This document shows positions 14,298 through 16,185 of a stretch of DNA of 16,185 bases, piece after piece; the first letter of the stretch is position 1, and each line of letters opens with the position of its first letter. The notes under the pieces were generated by a model that ran no database searches, was not told the DNA's origin, and saw nothing but the letters and a program-made list of their open reading frames with translations. The stretch lies in assembly GCA_019234745.1 (NCBI GenBank), contig JAFAKZ010000493.1, positions 1 to 16,185 on the forward strand, read 5' to 3'. A program made the translations under genes and the position numbers. Source of the DNA: Burkholderiales bacterium (GTDB taxonomy: Bacteria > Pseudomonadota > Gammaproteobacteria > Burkholderiales > Chitinimonadaceae).

Positions 14298-14590
14298 AGG
14301 GAGTCTCTGATTAAGTACCCGGGTCGCGCTGGGTCGAGTCTTGGGGCAAGACAAGGCTGTAACGAGCGCTGCCTAGGTCCACGTTGCACGGTCGTGGGAA
14401 CGGGTTAGGTCAGCGAGTTACAACGCAGTATTGCCCCAAGAATCGGCCCAGCCCGGAGGGTTTGCCCGGATTTTGGCCTGCTGCCGCGTTGAAAGTCGCT
14501 CATGTAGCCCGCTACACTGCGCTCCTTTCGCCTTGCATCAGGCCAAAATCCGGGCAAACGCGATCCCGGGTACTTAATCAGAGGCTCCCT
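14298..14590. repeat. 293-bp three-stem inverted-repeat element (three-way junction)
   Basis: Outer stem: 14298-14323 pairs with 14565-14590 (25 of 26; both arms contain GATTAAGTACCCGGG or its complement). Arm two: 14328-14349 pairs with 14431-14452 (20 of 22, core TCTTGGGGCAA), extended inward by TGTAAC/GTTACA, CGCTG/CAGCG and CCACG/CGTGG. Arm three: 14460-14480 pairs with 14539-14559 (21 of 21, core GCCCGGATTTTGGCC), extended by GAAAG/CTTTC and TGTAG/CTACA around a CCCG loop. Only 4, 7 and 5 nt join the stems. No direct target-site duplication is visible. It may be a non-autonomous mobile element, a chromosomal cruciform or a structured leader RNA of srkA. Confidence 0.85.
14581..14584 (+). 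promoter_or_regulatory. srkA Shine-Dalgarno inside the repeat arm
   Basis: GAGG lies 9 nt before the srkA ATG and within the right arm of the outer inverted repeat. The matching left-arm complement would read GAGA; the change to G is the only mismatch of the outer stem and still pairs as G-U in RNA. Confidence 0.5.
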
Positions 14591-14593
14591 AGC

Positions 14594-15571
14594 ATGAATA
14601 CCAGCCACCCCTACGACGCCCTCACGCCGGACTGCATCCTGCAGGCGATGGATAGCATTGGCCTCGCCGCCAGCGGCAGTCTGCTGGCGCTCAATAGCTA
14701 CGAAAACCGCGTGTACCAGGTTGGTATCGACGATGCCACGCCCGTGGTGGCGAAGTTCTACCGGCCGCAGCGCTGGAGCGATGCGCAGATACTGGAAGAC
14801 CACGCGTTTGCGCTGGAGCTGGCCGAGCACGAGATCCCCATCGTGGCGCCCTTGCTGGTCGACGGGCGCAGCCTGTTCGAGCACGATGGCTTCCGCTTCG
14901 CCGTATTTCCGCGTCGCGGCGGCCGCTCGCCCGAGTTGGATCGGCCCGACGTGCTGGAGTGGATAGGCCGCTTCCTCGGCCGTATTCACGCGGTGGGTGG
15001 GGTGGCCGGCTATGCTGCGCGCCCGGCCATCGATATCGCCACCTTCGGCGAAGAACCCTCGCATTGGTTGCAGGCGAGCGGCACCATCGCGCTGGAGTGG
15101 CAGGGGCCGTACCGCGAGGCGGTGAACGAAGCGCTGGACTGCATTCGCAGCTGTTTCGAGCGGGCCGGCAGTCCCAGGCAGTTGCGCCTGCACGGCGATT
15201 GCCACGCGGGCAATATCCTTTGGACGGATGCGGGCCCCCACTTCGTCGACCTGGACGACAGCCGCATGGGCCCGGCCGTGCAGGACATCTGGATGCTGCT
15301 GTCCGGCGACCGTAGCGAGCGGGCCCGGCAGCTGGGCGACGTGCTGGCCGGCTACGAGGATTTCTGCGAATTCGATATGCGCGAGCTATACCTCATCGAA
15401 GCCCTGCGCACGCTGCGCCTGATCCACTACAGCGCCTGGCTGGCCCGGCGCTGGGACGATCCGGCCTTCCCCGCTGCGTTTACCTGGTTCGGCACGCCGC
15501 AGTACTGGGCCGACCACGTCGCGGAACTGCGCGAACAGGTGCACGTCATGGGTGAACGGGCCCTCGACTGA
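14594..15571 (+). CDS. srkA: stress response kinase A (YihE/RdoA family Ser/Thr kinase)
   Basis: A cytoplasmic kinase of the choline kinase/APH fold that protects cells during envelope and oxidative stress in E. coli. The product has 325 residues, against 328 in E. coli SrkA. Visible residues are K54 in VVAKFYRP (ATP lysine), the catalytic loop LHGDCHAGNIL with D202 and N207, and the metal-binding FVDLDD with D219, followed by GPAVQDIWMLLSG. The N-terminal SYENRVYQVG matches the family's nucleotide-binding strand region. The ATG at 14594 gives the family-typical N-terminus; an in-frame start at 14384 would add 70 residues translated from the inverted-repeat element and is rejected. No dsbA follows, unlike in enterobacteria. 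Translation may be affected by the element that carries its Shine-Dalgarno. Confidence 0.94.
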   Translation: MNTSHPYDALTPDCILQAMDSIGLAASGSLLALNSYENRVYQVGIDDATPVVAKFYRPQRWSDAQILEDHAFALELAEHEIPIVAPLLVDGRSLFEHDGFRFAVFPRRGGRSPELDRPDVLEWIGRFLGRIHAVGGVAGYAARPAIDIATFGEEPSHWLQASGTIALEWQGPYREAVNEALDCIRSCFERAGSPRQLRLHGDCHAGNILWTDAGPHFVDLDDSRMGPAVQDIWMLLSGDRSERARQLGDVLAGYEDFCEFDMRELYLIEALRTLRLIHYSAWLARRWDDPAFPAAFTWFGTPQYWADHVAELREQVHVMGERALD

Positions 15572-15593
15572 TTGTCCCCAGGCACTCATGAGC

Positions 15594-15618
15594 AGGGAAG
15601 GATTGAGCGGCCTTTCCT
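15594..15618 (+). terminator. weak hairpin after srkA
   Basis: AGGGAAGG (15594-15601) pairs with CCTTTCCT (15611-15618), eight pairs including one G-T, with a 9-nt loop. There is no following T-run, so it is at best a weak terminator between srkA and the DUF1993 gene. Confidence 0.3.
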
Positions 15619-15721
15619 ATATTGGAATCCACTCACCCCGCCCCCACCTCCGTGCGTGAGCCTCGCTTCGCTCGCGTAGTTCTTTCAACAGCTTGTCACT
15701 GAACCCATCGAGGAGTAAGCC

Positions 15722-16185
15722 ATGTCGCTGTCCATGTACCAAGCCTCCATCCCCGTCTATGTGCGTTTCCTGAACAACCTCTCGGTGCTGCTGCAGAAGG
15801 GCGTCGCGTACGCCGAAGCGAAGAAGTTCGACCCCTCTGTGCTGCTCAACAGCCGCCTGGCGCCCGATATGTTCCCCTTGGTGCGCCAGGTCCAGATCGT
15901 CACGGACAATGCCAAGGGCTGCGCCGCACGCCTCGCCGGCATCGATATTCCCTCGTACGAGGATACGGAAACGACTTTCGAGCAGTTGCAGGCCCGCATC
16001 CGCAAGACGCTGGACTTCATCCAGTCCGTGTCGCCCGCCCAGATCGACGGCAGCGAAACACGCGTCGTGACCATGAAGATACGCGGCAACGAGGTCACGT
16101 TCGCAGGCCAGGAATTCCTGCTGACCTTCGCGCTGCCCAACCTGTTCTTCCATACGACGACGGCCTACGCCATCCTGCGCCACAA
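15722..16185 (+). CDS. DUF1993 family protein, 3' end outside the window
   Basis: 154 complete codons are visible, beginning MSLSMYQASIPVYVRFLNNLSVLLQK after GAGGAG with a 6-nt spacer. The family is about 165-170 residues, so only a short tail is missing. DUF1993 proteins are soluble helical proteins related to the DinB-like four-helix fold. The N-terminal YQASIPVYVRFLNNLS helix, a DMFPLVRQVQIVTDNAK segment near residues 49-65 and an NLFFHTTTAYAILRHN stretch near the end are typical. The last of these supplies a possible metal-binding histidine. There is no established function. It may be co-transcribed with srkA across the 150-bp gap or have its own promoter there; no clear promoter boxes are visible. 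Confidence 0.9.
   Translation, partial: MSLSMYQASIPVYVRFLNNLSVLLQKGVAYAEAKKFDPSVLLNSRLAPDMFPLVRQVQIVTDNAKGCAARLAGIDIPSYEDTETTFEQLQARIRKTLDFIQSVSPAQIDGSETRVVTMKIRGNEVTFAGQEFLLTFALPNLFFHTTTAYAILRH

Larger units (their letters stand above)
14195..14593. other. 399-bp divergent region between the glycine-zipper gene and srkA
   Basis: It contains a direct-repeat operator candidate (14242-14261), a weak srkA-facing promoter candidate (14267-14293) and the three-stem inverted-repeat element (14298-14590) that ends 3 nt before the srkA ATG. Reading frames cross it, but their translations are mirror images of the repeats and have no family character. Confidence 0.75.

Noticed and set aside
14328..14559. 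Integron attC sites or a CRISPR-like array
   Set aside because: The two arms are long imperfect hairpins, but they do not share sequence, there is no GTTRRRY-type core pair or gene cassette, and there are no regularly spaced direct repeats.
14298..14590. Complete insertion sequence
   Set aside because: No transposase gene fits in 293 bp and no flanking target-site duplication is visible; at most it is a non-autonomous element.
14384..14593. In-frame 70-residue N-terminal extension of SrkA
   Set aside because: It is read entirely through the inverted-repeat element, has no kinase-family similarity, and SrkA from the ATG at 14594 already has the normal family length.
15617..16183. Long minus-strand open frame opposite the DUF1993 gene
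   Set aside because: The plus strand encodes a recognisable DUF1993 protein with a good Shine-Dalgarno; the opposite frame resembles no family.

Overview
The window is GC-rich, densely packed bacterial chromosome. Gene content and order (ExoI, HDAC-like hydrolase next to MoxR-DUF58-TgpA, paired short chromate transporters, SrkA kinase, DUF1993) suggest a proteobacterium, most likely a betaproteobacterium. That placement is inferred from family distribution only. I see no rRNA, tRNA, CRISPR array, transposase, integrase or phage gene, so the coding content is mostly ordinary core and accessory chromosome.

Layout. 1-3112 (minus strand): an exported dienelactone-hydrolase-like enzyme, exonuclease I (sbcB) and the start of dTDP-4-dehydrorhamnose reductase (rfbD), which runs off the left edge. 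3189-5684 (plus): a large surface lipoprotein of repeated Ig-like domains with a calcium-loop-like acidic segment, ended by a strong bidirectional terminator. 5743-6696 (minus): an HDAC-family deacetylase with a TTG start. 6851-10722 (plus): a translationally coupled operon of MoxR AAA+ ATPase, DUF58 protein and TgpA-type membrane transglutaminase. 10747-11828 (minus): two overlapping half-size chromate transporter subunits. 11959-13243 (minus): a two-gene unit of small exported proteins, one with a SUOX-like fold and one an orphan relative of the C-terminal part of the conjugation protein TraB. 13634-14194 (minus): a glycine-zipper envelope protein with its own terminator. 14594-15571 (plus): the stress kinase SrkA. 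15722 to the right edge (plus): a DUF1993 protein, cut by the window end.

The most unusual material is non-coding. Between the glycine-zipper gene and srkA, 14298-14590 is almost wholly made of three nested or adjacent inverted repeats. They fold as a compact three-way junction: a 26-bp closing stem and two long imperfect arms. The right end of the closing stem carries the apparent Shine-Dalgarno of srkA, and the only mismatch in that stem is the base that makes the Shine-Dalgarno. A second structured region, 13405-13514, is a chain of alternating CGTGG/CCACG arms giving mutually exclusive hairpins. Either could be a miniature repeat element or an RNA regulator; a genome-wide copy count would separate these.

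Functional themes are envelope biology (rhamnose sugar, Ig lipoprotein, transglutaminase operon, glycine-zipper protein, TraB-like protein), DNA repair (ExoI), ion transport (chromate family) and stress response (SrkA). Promoter calls are sequence-pattern guesses and are scored low.
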